From NCBI GenBank assembly GCA_031254995.1, contig JAIRTJ010000037.1, positions 1 to 5,810 on the forward strand: DNA of 5,810 bases, written 5' to 3'. A program made the translations under genes and the position numbers. How positions within the stretch are numbered: position 1 is the stretch's first letter; each line of letters starts with the position of its first letter. Shown one piece after another: positions 1-5,113 of this stretch. Source of the DNA: Eubacteriales Family XIII. Incertae Sedis bacterium. GTDB taxonomy: Bacteria; Bacillota; Clostridia; Peptostreptococcales; Anaerovoracaceae. Under the pieces are notes generated by a model. It was given only the letters and a program-made list of their open reading frames with translations, made no database searches and was not told where the DNA came from.

Positions 1-364
1 CGCGCTTGTCTCCGAGTTCGAAGCGTTGCAACAGATGTTCCGCAATGGGCTCCCAACCGCGCAATCTGTACGCTTTCGCGATGAATTGGAGATGCTCGTC
101 CACGGTCAGCAACGGGAACAGGGATGGGACTTCGGGCACGTATCCCAACAGGCGTTTTGCCTCGGGCGTCCGGTTTCCGAATCCGCCGACTGTGATCTCT
201 CCTTGGAATCGCAACAGTCCGCAGATGGATTTGATGAGCGTGGATTTGCCCGCGCCGTTCGGCCCGAGCAGAACCGTCAATTCGCCCTGCCGAACGGTCA
301 ACGATATGTCGTCGTTCGCGAGCAATTTTCCGTAACGTTTACTGACATGTTTAATCGTAATCAT
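1..364 (-). CDS. ABC transporter ATP-binding protein, ABC-2 type (partial, 3' end off the window)
   Basis: The N-terminal 121 codons of an ABC ATPase, read leftward from ATG at 364-362 with no stop before the window edge. The translation begins MITIKHVSKRYGKLLANDDI. A canonical Walker A (GPNGAGKST, residues 34-42) follows. The Q-loop region reads GYVPEVPSLFPLLTVDEHL (about 74-92), with Glu where many ABC proteins have Gln. This 'GY(L/V)PE' form is common in the CcmA/NatA/BcrA-type ATPases of ABC-2 exporters. The signature motif, Walker B and H-loop lie outside the window. The protein would sit on the cytoplasmic face of the membrane and power export through a separate permease, probably encoded further left. 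It starts 13 nt after the NUDIX stop; the nearest Shine-Dalgarno-like bases (AAAAGG) overlap the end of that gene and are 17 nt from the ATG, longer than usual. Same operon as the NUDIX gene is likely. Substrate unknown. Confidence 0.93.
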   Translation of the reverse strand, partial: MITIKHVSKRYGKLLANDDISLTVRQGELTVLLGPNGAGKSTLIKSICGLLRFQGEITVGGFGNRTPEAKRLLGYVPEVPSLFPLLTVDEHLQFIAKAYRLRGWEPIAEHLLQRFELGDKR

Positions 365-377
365 AGATTCTGTTTTA

Positions 378-1028
378 TCATCCTTTTATCGCTTCGACAA
401 AATCCTGCGTCAATCGCGCGGTAAGTCCCCAGATGACGAATTCCTCGCCTGAGTCCGTGTCGCGATAGGTGTAGATCGGCACGGTCGCCGTTCCCGTTCG
501 CCAACGGTATTCCGTTTTGAAGGGTATCTTTTCGAGCGGAAAACCCTTCGCGATTACAGGACGTATCTCGTTCACATATGTCTCGGGGTCGTTTTCCGAG
601 AAAAAGCGCAGGGGCGCTTCAAAGACCCGTTTGACCTCCGCCGCGTTCGGGTGAGAGCGTGACAGGGCGTCCGCGTCGATAAGGCCGAGAAAGGCGTACA
701 TGGCGGAATTGCTGTAGGTGATAAGATAGTTCAATTCGCCGATCACCTCGATTGCGTCGCGAGGGATTTGCAGTTCCTCGCAGGCTTCCCGCACGGCGCA
801 TGTCTCGGGAGTCTCGTCGCCCTCGATCTTGCCGCCGGGGAAGGATATTTCGCCCGGTTGCCGCCGCAGACTGTCCGCGCGCACTTCGAAGAGGACGCGC
901 AATCCCTCTTCTCGTTCCACGAGGGGAATGAGGACGGAATAGTATTCATATCGTCCGATGGGGGAGGGCGTCAGTCCCTTCACGCGTTCTCGGATTTCGT
1001 CGAGAGAGGGTTCGAGCATCGGTTTCAT
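378..1028 (-). CDS. NUDIX hydrolase, CoA-pyrophosphatase-like
   Basis: A 216-residue protein with a NUDIX box at residues 66-88: G66, E72, R80-E81, E84-E85. The Mg2+-binding REACEEL core is intact, but the usual Gly of the final E-E-x-G-U is Gln87. Just before the box, LRRQPGEISFPGG resembles the extra motif of CoA pyrophosphatases (NudL/YeaB/PCD1 group, 'LxxHxGxxxFPGG'), though the His is Gln here. The C-terminal stretch FVIWGLTARLTQDFVEAI also matches that group, whose members split CoA or other nucleoside diphosphate derivatives to phosphopantetheine and 3',5'-ADP. Likely cytoplasmic. I chose ATG 1028 because it forms an ATGA overlap with the hypB stop, implying translational coupling; the frame is open a further 12 codons upstream to another ATG, but that would run into conserved HypB codons and has no visible Shine-Dalgarno. 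Exact substrate is uncertain because two motif residues differ. Confidence 0.9.
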   Translation of the reverse strand: MKPMLEPSLDEIRERVKGLTPSPIGRYEYYSVLIPLVEREEGLRVLFEVRADSLRRQPGEISFPGGKIEGDETPETCAVREACEELQIPRDAIEVIGELNYLITYSNSAMYAFLGLIDADALSRSHPNAAEVKRVFEAPLRFFSENDPETYVNEIRPVIAKGFPLEKIPFKTEYRWRTGTATVPIYTYRDTDSGEEFVIWGLTARLTQDFVEAIKG

Positions 1029-1699
1029 GCGCGCATCCAAGCGTCCGCGTTTCGCTCGATCCAATCCGCGACCCTGTCAAAACCCTCGCCCGTTTTCGCC
1101 GAGACTTCCAATACGTCGATCTTCGGATTCAAAGCCTTCGCGCGTTCGCGCACCGCGGCGGGATCGAAATCAAACATGCTCAAACAGTCGATTTTGTTTA
1201 TGATGAGCAAGTCGGCTACGGAAAACATGAGCGGGTATTTGAGCGGTTTGTCGTCGCCCTCCGGCACGCTCAAAATCATCGCGTTTTTTGCGGCGCCCGT
1301 ATCGAATTCCGCGGGGCAGACGAGATTGCCCACGTTTTCGAGGATGACGAGGTCGCAACCCTCCATCTCGGGGCTTTCGACGCCTTGACGCGTCATTCCC
1401 GCGTCGAGGTGGCACATGCCTCCCGTGTGTATCTGTATCGTCTTTACGCCGGCGCGCGCCATGATCTCCGCGTCCACAGCGGAATCTATGTCCGCCTCCA
1501 TGACGCCGATGGTTCGCCGACCCTTGAGTCTTTCGACTGCGCGAAGGATAGAAGATGTCTTTCCCGATCCCGGTGAGGACATTAGATTGATGAGAAAGAC
1601 GCCTTTTTCGCGCAGATCCGCCCGCAGTTTGTTCGCTTCCGCGTCGTTGTCCTCGCAGATGCTTTTCTTGATTTCAACAATTCTTACTTTTTTTGTCAT
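1025..1699 (-). CDS. hypB: HypB-like nickel-metallochaperone GTPase (hydrogenase maturation)
   Basis: A 224-residue SIMIBI-class GTPase. Visible motifs in order: the P-loop SSPGSGKTS (residues 41-49), EADIDSAVDAEIM (68-80), the HypB hallmark TGGMCHLDA (92-100, with the C96-H97 pair that binds metal at the dimer interface), ENVGNLVCPAEFDTG (121-135, with Cys128), and the guanine-specificity motif NKID (168-171). UreG, the closest relative, has different sequences at these places, so HypB is the better call. HypB works with HypA to insert nickel into [NiFe]-hydrogenase using GTP. This copy has neither the N-terminal CxxCGC metal site nor a His-rich stretch, as in many bacterial HypBs. The start at ATG 1699 is set by homology (MTKKVRIVEIKKSI) and by ATGAGG 9 nt upstream; the frame is open much further upstream, but that part is antisense-like shadow over the MFS gene. 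It overlaps the NUDIX start by 4 nt. No hypA or other hyp gene is in the window. Confidence 0.95.
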   Translation of the reverse strand: MTKKVRIVEIKKSICEDNDAEANKLRADLREKGVFLINLMSSPGSGKTSSILRAVERLKGRRTIGVMEADIDSAVDAEIMARAGVKTIQIHTGGMCHLDAGMTRQGVESPEMEGCDLVILENVGNLVCPAEFDTGAAKNAMILSVPEGDDKPLKYPLMFSVADLLIINKIDCLSMFDFDPAAVRERAKALNPKIDVLEVSAKTGEGFDRVADWIERNADAWMRA

Positions 1700-1708
1700 A
1701 ATATTTTG

Positions 1709-1714
1709 CCTCAT
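1709..1714 (-). promoter_or_regulatory. Shine-Dalgarno of hypB
   Basis: On the minus strand ATGAGG lies 9 nt before the ATG at 1699-1697. It decides the hypB start against the much longer upstream open frame. Confidence 0.6.
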
Positions 1715-1729
1715 TTCGATTCGTAAGCT

Positions 1730-1740
1730 CGAATGCGTTT
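1730..1740 (+). repeat. Intergenic motif copy 3 (CGAATGCGTTT)
   Basis: CGAATGCGTTT on the plus strand. It is identical over 11 bp to the reverse complement of 3224-3234 and over 10 bp to that of 3185-3194. It sits 31-41 bp upstream of the hypB start codon. I found no other copy in the window, and no copy lies inside a gene. Confidence 0.5.
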
Positions 1741-1791
1741 CCGGCATGCGCCGAAGGTCTTTTTGCGGTGACTTGTCCGATGACGCGCAAG

Positions 1792-3168
1792 TCAAACTCC
1801 TTGTCGTTCGTTCTCCGCGTTTCGCTCGTTCAAGGCCTCTTTGATCTCTTCGAATGTTCGCTTCGTGATCGGGAAACGAAACATGGCGAGCGCCGCAAGA
1901 ATCAGCATGATGCCGGGTACGATGGTGAAACAATCCATGATCGCGTCGAGAGCCGCGGGGGTTTGCGTCGCGGCGCCGGAAATAAATCCCCTGAATTGCA
2001 ACCAAAGGCCGAGTATCTGCATTCCGACGGCGGAAGCGATGGCCTCGGTGATGGGCAGGATGGATGTGATCGTCCCCGCTCGCTTCACGCGGTTTTCGTA
2101 TTCGTCCACCTCGCATATGTCGTAAAACGTCGCGGGAATCAATTGCCAGTACGACGTGCTCGCAACGACGAAGATGCACAGAAAGGCCGTAAGCGACGGC
2201 AGATTCGTGATGTCCGTAAATCGCATCGCAAAGATCGAGCACCCGCTGACGCCGAGACAGACGACGAGGATCGCACGCTTGTCAAAGCGTTTTGCGAGTC
2301 GCAACACGGGCGTGGCCAATGCGATGCCCAGTGCGCCGAACACGAGCATGATCAACGATATGGTCTGCCCTGAATAGCCAAGCTTAAACGTGAACACGTA
2401 CATGCGATCGGCTGTGATCAAGGTGTTTGTGATCATATAGGCGACGACGGCGTAAATCAGCAGCCGAAGAGGGCGCAGCTTCAAAGCCTGCCAATAATCC
2501 AGTGCCAATGTCTTCAAGGAAAATTTTCCGAGCGATTTCGTCTCATAGGGCGGACGCCGTTCGCGTATGGCGATACCCGTAAACATGATGCTTCCGGCTG
2601 AGATGACGGCCACGATCACGGTGGTGAGCTGCCACGACGCGGGTTCGCTCATGCTCGCCTCTCCGAATTCGGATACGAAGGCTGTAGGCGCCGTGTTTCC
2701 GAGAACCGCGCCGATTGCGTACATCACAAACGAAAGCGTGCGAATCGTCGTGCGCTCGTTGTAATCCGTCGTGATCTCCGCGCCCCACGCGAGGTGCGGG
2801 ATGAAGAACGCCGCGAACGCTATCCAAAACGCGGCTCCCAGAACGGTTAAAACGACTACGCGCAACGACCCCTCGAACGGCAATCGCGAGAACATCAAGC
2901 ACAAGATGAAGCCGAGCGGCAACGAGGAGAAGATGAGAAAAGGTCTCCTGCGTCCGAGTTTGTGGCGCGAACGGTCGGATATGCCCGCGAAAAACGGACC
3001 CGAAACGGCGTGAAAGACCATGGCGATCGCGGTGATCGATCCTGCTGCAGCCGGCGGAACACCCGAAACGGTCGTCATGTAAAACAGCCAGAAGGAATTG
3101 ACGTACGAATACATCGCACTGTCGCCGCCGCTGGCGACGGCGTATTTCAAAAGAGTCGGATTTTTCAT
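1792..3168 (-). CDS. GPH-family MFS transporter (MFS_2, glycoside-pentoside-hexuronide:cation symporter-like)
   Basis: A 458-residue integral membrane protein with about 12 hydrophobic segments spread along its length, the usual size for GPH symporters. The loop after helix 2 carries GISDRSRHKLGRRRPFLIF (62-80), the GPH form of the MFS loop motif ('D-x-T-x-S-x-x-G-R-x-R-P'). Further on come HLAWGAEITTDYNERTTIR (125-143), resembling the family's 'E-x-x-x-D-Y-x-E-R', and FYDICEVDEYENRVKRAGTI (348-367), resembling 'D-x-x-D-x-D-E-x-x-x-G-x-R-x-x-G'. GPH proteins such as MelB, LacS and the xyloside/glucuronide carriers couple sugar uptake to H+ or Na+, but many members carry other solutes. The start at ATG 3168 is chosen because helix 1 follows directly; no Shine-Dalgarno is visible, and the open frame upstream to 3507 encodes non-family residues. 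It is divergent from the amidohydrolase, so the two may share control. Substrate unknown. Confidence 0.92.
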   Translation of the reverse strand: MKNPTLLKYAVASGGDSAMYSYVNSFWLFYMTTVSGVPPAAAGSITAIAMVFHAVSGPFFAGISDRSRHKLGRRRPFLIFSSLPLGFILCLMFSRLPFEGSLRVVVLTVLGAAFWIAFAAFFIPHLAWGAEITTDYNERTTIRTLSFVMYAIGAVLGNTAPTAFVSEFGEASMSEPASWQLTTVIVAVISAGSIMFTGIAIRERRPPYETKSLGKFSLKTLALDYWQALKLRPLRLLIYAVVAYMITNTLITADRMYVFTFKLGYSGQTISLIMLVFGALGIALATPVLRLAKRFDKRAILVVCLGVSGCSIFAMRFTDITNLPSLTAFLCIFVVASTSYWQLIPATFYDICEVDEYENRVKRAGTITSILPITEAIASAVGMQILGLWLQFRGFISGAATQTPAALDAIMDCFTIVPGIMLILAALAMFRFPITKRTFEEIKEALNERNAENERQGV

Positions 3169-3174
3169 ATTTAG

Positions 3175-3203
3175 AGCATACCACAACGCATTCGAAAACG
3201 GAA
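3175..3203 (-). promoter_or_regulatory. Candidate MFS promoter, possibly giving a leaderless mRNA
   Basis: On the minus strand an extended -10 (TGG-TATGCT, hexamer at 3180-3175) ends only 6 nt before the MFS ATG. A weak -35 (TTCCGT, 3203-3198) lies 17 bp upstream of it. Transcription would then begin at or near the start codon, in line with the absence of a Shine-Dalgarno. One copy of the 10-bp motif (3185-3194) lies between the two hexamers, so a protein bound there would block RNA polymerase. This is an inference from spacing and consensus only. Confidence 0.35.
3185..3194 (-). repeat. Intergenic motif copy 1 (CGAATGCGTT)
   Basis: CGAATGCGTT on the minus strand, just upstream of the MFS start and inside the candidate promoter spacer. 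It is repeated in direct orientation 40 bp away at 3225-3234 and inverted at 1730-1739. Confidence 0.5.
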
Positions 3204-3223
3204 GTCTTTTTGAGCAAGCAGGC

Positions 3224-3234
3224 AAACGCATTCG
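3224..3234 (-). repeat. Intergenic motif copy 2 (CGAATGCGTTT)
   Basis: CGAATGCGTTT on the minus strand. Its start is 40 bp from copy 1, close to four helical turns, which would put two bound proteins on roughly the same face of the DNA. Confidence 0.5.
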
Positions 3235-3239
3235 CGCGT

Positions 3240-3262
3240 CGTCGCTCCCTCGCTCTGCGACG
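3240..3262. repeat. Inverted repeat CGTCGC / GCGACG
   Basis: Six-base arms (3240-3245 and 3257-3262) around an 11-nt centre. One of several dyads in the divergent control region; no T-run follows, so it is not a terminator. Confidence 0.35.
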
Positions 3263-3271
3263 CGAAACGAA

Positions 3272-3283
3272 GAGTCAAGACTC
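3272..3283. repeat. Inverted repeat GAGTC-AA-GACTC
   Basis: A compact 12-bp dyad with 5-bp arms, located between the MFS promoter region and the 16-bp palindrome. It could be an operator half-site pair; function unknown. Confidence 0.35.
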
Positions 3284-3291
3284 GCGCCGAC

Positions 3292-3320
3292 TCGTTTTGA
3301 ACCGATATCGGTTCGTTTTG
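3292..3320. promoter_or_regulatory. Perfect 16-bp palindrome flanked by direct repeats; candidate operator
   Basis: GAACCGATATCGGTTC at 3299-3314 is an uninterrupted perfect palindrome. The 8-mer TCGTTTTG overlaps both of its ends (3292-3299 and 3313-3320), and the two copies start 21 bp apart, two helical turns. A 16-bp dyad of this kind is typical of sites for dimeric helix-turn-helix repressors such as the LacI, GntR or TetR families. It lies near the middle of the divergent region, where one regulator could control both operons. No regulator gene is in the window, so the binding protein is unknown. Confidence 0.55.
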
Positions 3321-3356
3321 TCGCGCAACGAGACATGTGTCGCGATTTTGAAAATC
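3321..3356. repeat. Adjoining inverted repeats (TCGCG/CGCGA and GATTTT-G-AAAATC)
   Basis: TCGCG (3321-3325) pairs with CGCGA (3341-3345), and GATTTT-G-AAAATC (3344-3356) forms a 13-bp dyad overlapping its right arm. TGTCGCG also occurs twice as a direct repeat (3319-3325 and 3338-3344). These add to the density of symmetric sites between the palindrome and the amidohydrolase promoter region. Confidence 0.35.
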
Positions 3357-3363
3357 CCGAACC

Positions 3364-3430
3364 CCGCTTATATCGCGGTTTTTTAAAAAAAAGCAAAAAA
3401 AGGAGATTAGGCATGGATTTTGCGATATAA
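3364..3430 (+). promoter_or_regulatory. Leader structure upstream of the amidohydrolase (inverted repeat, A-tract, mini-ORF)
   Basis: Nine-base arms TTATATCGC (3368-3376) and GCGATATAA (3422-3430) are exact reverse complements separated by 45 nt. The intervening stretch holds TTTTTTAAAAAAAA (3379-3392), a Shine-Dalgarno AAGGAG (3400-3405) and an ATG 7 nt later. That ATG opens a five-codon frame, MDFAI, which stops at 3428-3430 inside the right arm. A smaller hairpin, CCGC (3364-3367) with GCGG (3375-3378), is followed by six T and competes with the left arm. If transcribed, this could act as a leader with alternative pairings. If the promoter lies downstream, the A-tract could instead be a bend or UP-like element. 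Confidence 0.35.
3413..3430 (+). CDS. Possible five-codon leader peptide (MDFAI)
   Basis: ATG GAT TTT GCG ATA TAA sits 7 nt after a strong Shine-Dalgarno (AAGGAG), 60 nt ahead of the amidohydrolase start. It is too short to judge by coding signal and contains no run of a single regulatory codon. It may be a real leader, the remnant of an earlier gene start, or chance. Whether it is transcribed depends on where the promoter lies. Confidence 0.2.
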   Translation: MDFAI

Positions 3431-3442
3431 ACATGATAATAT
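3414..3442 (+). promoter_or_regulatory. Candidate amidohydrolase-symporter promoter
   Basis: An extended -10 (TG-A-TAATAT, hexamer at 3437-3442) has a weak -35-like TGGATT (3414-3419) 17 bp upstream. An alternative -10, TATAAA (3426-3431), lies nearby without a good -35. The A-rich tract at 3385-3401 sits upstream, as an UP-like element would. Either choice gives a leader of about 40-55 nt before the start codon, and the mini-ORF would then lie upstream of the transcript. Consensus match is modest. Confidence 0.35.
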
Positions 3443-3474
3443 ACAAACCGTAACCGAAACAATCGAATGAAGAC

Positions 3475-3482
3475 AGGGGAGG
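3475..3482 (+). promoter_or_regulatory. Shine-Dalgarno of the amidohydrolase
   Basis: AGGGGAGG ends 8 nt before ATG 3491. An in-frame ATG at 3467 lies upstream of this site and has no ribosome-binding sequence of its own, so the start is placed at 3491. Confidence 0.8.
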
Positions 3483-3490
3483 TTCTTGAT

Positions 3491-5113
3491 ATGATCCGTG
3501 CCGACAAAACCTTTTACAATGGTAAGATTTACACGATGAACAATCCCGGTGAAACGGTCGAGGCCATAGTCGCGTACGATGGCAAGATCGTCTTTGCGGG
3601 TTCGAATGAGGAGGCGTTGGCCTTCCCCGCTAAAGAAAAAGAGGATCTCGGCGGCCTCGCGGGCTTGCCGGGCTTTACCGACACGCATATACACGTTTTC
3701 ATGGATTGTCTCTACAAGAGTTATGTCGATCTCAGCGGCGCGAAGAGCGTCGCTGAGATCGTTGAACTCATGAAGGCGCACGCGGACTCCGCTTCGGGAT
3801 GGTTGGTCGGCGCCGGCATCTTTTCCGAAAATCTCAAAGAAAACAGATTTCCGAGGCGATACGAGCTCGACGAGATCAGCTTGGATATTCCCGTGATGCT
3901 TTCGAGTCACTGCGGACACATTACGATGGTAAACAGCAAAGCGCTCTCCCACACGACCATCGTGCGCAGAGACGAGTACGACGACGAATGCCTTGAATAC
4001 TACGACGACGGAGAACCCAACGGCGTCATCATGGAGACGGCGCAGGGCAAGTACCTGTCCGCTATCCTCGACAGCTCGTGGAACGACTCCGCTTACATGA
4101 AATCCCTGATCGCGGCGGGACTCCCCGCCTATTCCAAGAACGGACATACGACCTTGCATGCCGTGGGCTTGATGCCTGACACGCCGCCCAGCGAGCATTT
4201 CGATCAATATTTCGAACTTGAAAGGAGGGATGAGTTACCCGTTCGAATTGTGATCAATCCATCCGAAAACCTGCCGTGGACGTTGCGACCCTTGACGGGG
4301 TTCGGCACGGACATGGTGAGGCTCGGGAGCAAGAAAATATTTCTTGACGGCTCCATGGGAGGACGCACGGCTGCGCTTCTCGAACCCTATTCCGACGCGC
4401 CCGATGAAAAAGGAATCATCACGCACAGCACGGAGGAATTGAAGGGTTTGTTCCAAGAAGCGTATGACGCAGGGCTTGAGGTTTCCATTCACGTCATCGG
4501 CGATGCCGCTATGCAGCGCGTCCTTGACGCAGCCGAACAGGTGTATCCGTCGATCGATGAGAAAGATCCGGTCAAACGGCTCAAGAAATCGGACAGACGA
4601 CTTCGCGTCGTACACGCTATGATTATTAAACCTGAACATATAGAACGACTGAAGAAGTTGCCGATCATTCTTGACGTACAGCCGGGCTTCTTGCATTCGG
4701 ACGTACATATCGCGGAGGACAGACTCGGCGCCGACCGCCTGAAATACCTGATGCCGTTTAAGACCTATATCGATAACGGCATTCTGTTGACGGGAGGTTC
4801 CGACGCGCCGGTGGATCCGCCGATACCCCTGAACGGCATCCAATGCGCCGTGACGCGACAGGATTTGAATGGCTTTCCGGAGGGCGGCTTGCAAGCGGAT
4901 GAGGCGGTTTCCGTGTACGAGGCTGTTGCCATGTATACGAAGAACGCCGCTTTCTGCTCGAATGAAGAGGACGTGAAGGGTACGATCTCCGTCGGCAAAT
5001 ACGCGGATTTTATCCTGCTCGACAGAGATGTCTTCGAGATCGATGCGAAAGATATCCATAACGTTAAAGTTTTGCAAACAGTTGTGGGAGGTGATACTAA
5101 ATGGAAGGAGTAG
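3491..5113 (+). CDS. YtcJ-like metal-dependent amidohydrolase (Amidohydro_3)
   Basis: A 540-residue cytoplasmic protein with no signal peptide, the normal length for the YtcJ/NfdA group of the amidohydrolase superfamily. A small N-terminal beta-sandwich part leads to PGFTDTHIHV (60-69), whose H66-x-H68 binds the metal. Later hallmarks are SSHCGHITMVNSKAL (138-152), KKIFLDGSMGGRTAAL (281-296, with a conserved Lys), SIHVIGDAA (332-340, metal ligand H334), RVVHAMII (372-379, H375), DVQPGF (395-400) and GGSDAPVDPPIPL (435-447, catalytic D438). The C-terminal VGKYADFILLDRD (501-513) closes the composite domain. All expected metal and catalytic residues are present, so it should be active. Known members hydrolyse N-substituted formamides and other amide or cyclic C-N bonds; the substrate here cannot be inferred. 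It overlaps the symporter gene by 13 nt and faces the GPH transporter. An acidic run (DEYDDECLEYYDDGE, 161-175) precedes a conserved G-E-P-x-G. Confidence 0.95.
   Translation: MIRADKTFYNGKIYTMNNPGETVEAIVAYDGKIVFAGSNEEALAFPAKEKEDLGGLAGLPGFTDTHIHVFMDCLYKSYVDLSGAKSVAEIVELMKAHADSASGWLVGAGIFSENLKENRFPRRYELDEISLDIPVMLSSHCGHITMVNSKALSHTTIVRRDEYDDECLEYYDDGEPNGVIMETAQGKYLSAILDSSWNDSAYMKSLIAAGLPAYSKNGHTTLHAVGLMPDTPPSEHFDQYFELERRDELPVRIVINPSENLPWTLRPLTGFGTDMVRLGSKKIFLDGSMGGRTAALLEPYSDAPDEKGIITHSTEELKGLFQEAYDAGLEVSIHVIGDAAMQRVLDAAEQVYPSIDEKDPVKRLKKSDRRLRVVHAMIIKPEHIERLKKLPIILDVQPGFLHSDVHIAEDRLGADRLKYLMPFKTYIDNGILLTGGSDAPVDPPIPLNGIQCAVTRQDLNGFPEGGLQADEAVSVYEAVAMYTKNAAFCSNEEDVKGTISVGKYADFILLDRDVFEIDAKDIHNVKVLQTVVGGDTKWKE
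5086..5095 (+). promoter_or_regulatory. Shine-Dalgarno of the SSS symporter
   Basis: GGGAGGTGAT lies inside the last codons of the amidohydrolase, with its GGAGG core 9 nt before ATG 5101. This strong site supports that start and coupled translation of the two genes. Confidence 0.8.

Larger units (their letters stand above)
1700..1791 (-). other. MFS-hypB intergenic gap (92 nt)
   Basis: This gap separates the MFS stop from hypB. It contains the third copy of the 10-bp motif found upstream of the MFS gene (1730-1739). It also has a bulged inverted repeat, TTCCGGC-ATGC-GCCGAA, at 1739-1755, and a loose GACTTG/CAAGTC dyad next to the MFS stop (1770-1775 and 1788-1793). I see no convincing -35/-10 pair and no terminator with a T-run in the leftward direction. 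Read-through from the MFS gene or a promoter I cannot recognise are both possible. Confidence 0.5.

Noticed and set aside
74..145. Glu in place of Gln in the ABC ATPase Q-loop as a defect
   Set aside because: GY(L/V)PE is frequent in ABC-2-type exporters, so it is a subfamily trait and not a sign of inactivity.
6..424. Plus-strand open frames over the ABC ATPase gene
   Set aside because: Minus-strand translation gives a clear Walker A and ABC fold; the plus frames have no family resemblance.
1738..1764. Rightward terminator-like hairpin with TCTTTTT in the MFS-hypB gap
   Set aside because: The stem is bulged and short, and no rightward gene ends there. In the leftward direction, where the genes run, no T-run follows.
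1770..1793. GACTTG/CAAGTC hairpin at the MFS stop codon
   Set aside because: Six-base arms with a 12-nt loop and no T-run downstream on the minus strand, so it is not a convincing terminator.
1700..2242. N-terminal extension of hypB in an open frame back to 2242
   Set aside because: It overlaps the MFS coding region in another frame, is rich in Arg and His, and matches nothing in HypB. A Shine-Dalgarno and homology place the start at 1699.
3169..3507. N-terminal extension of the MFS protein back to 3507
   Set aside because: The extra residues lack GPH features, run through the dyad-rich control region and overlap the amidohydrolase start. Helix 1 follows directly after ATG 3168.
3407..5077. 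Long open frames of 266 and 280 codons on the minus strand (3407-4207 and 4235-5077)
   Set aside because: They are antisense to the amidohydrolase, which has full family motifs across the same bases. The antisense translations have no recognisable domain and arise from its G+C-rich codon use.
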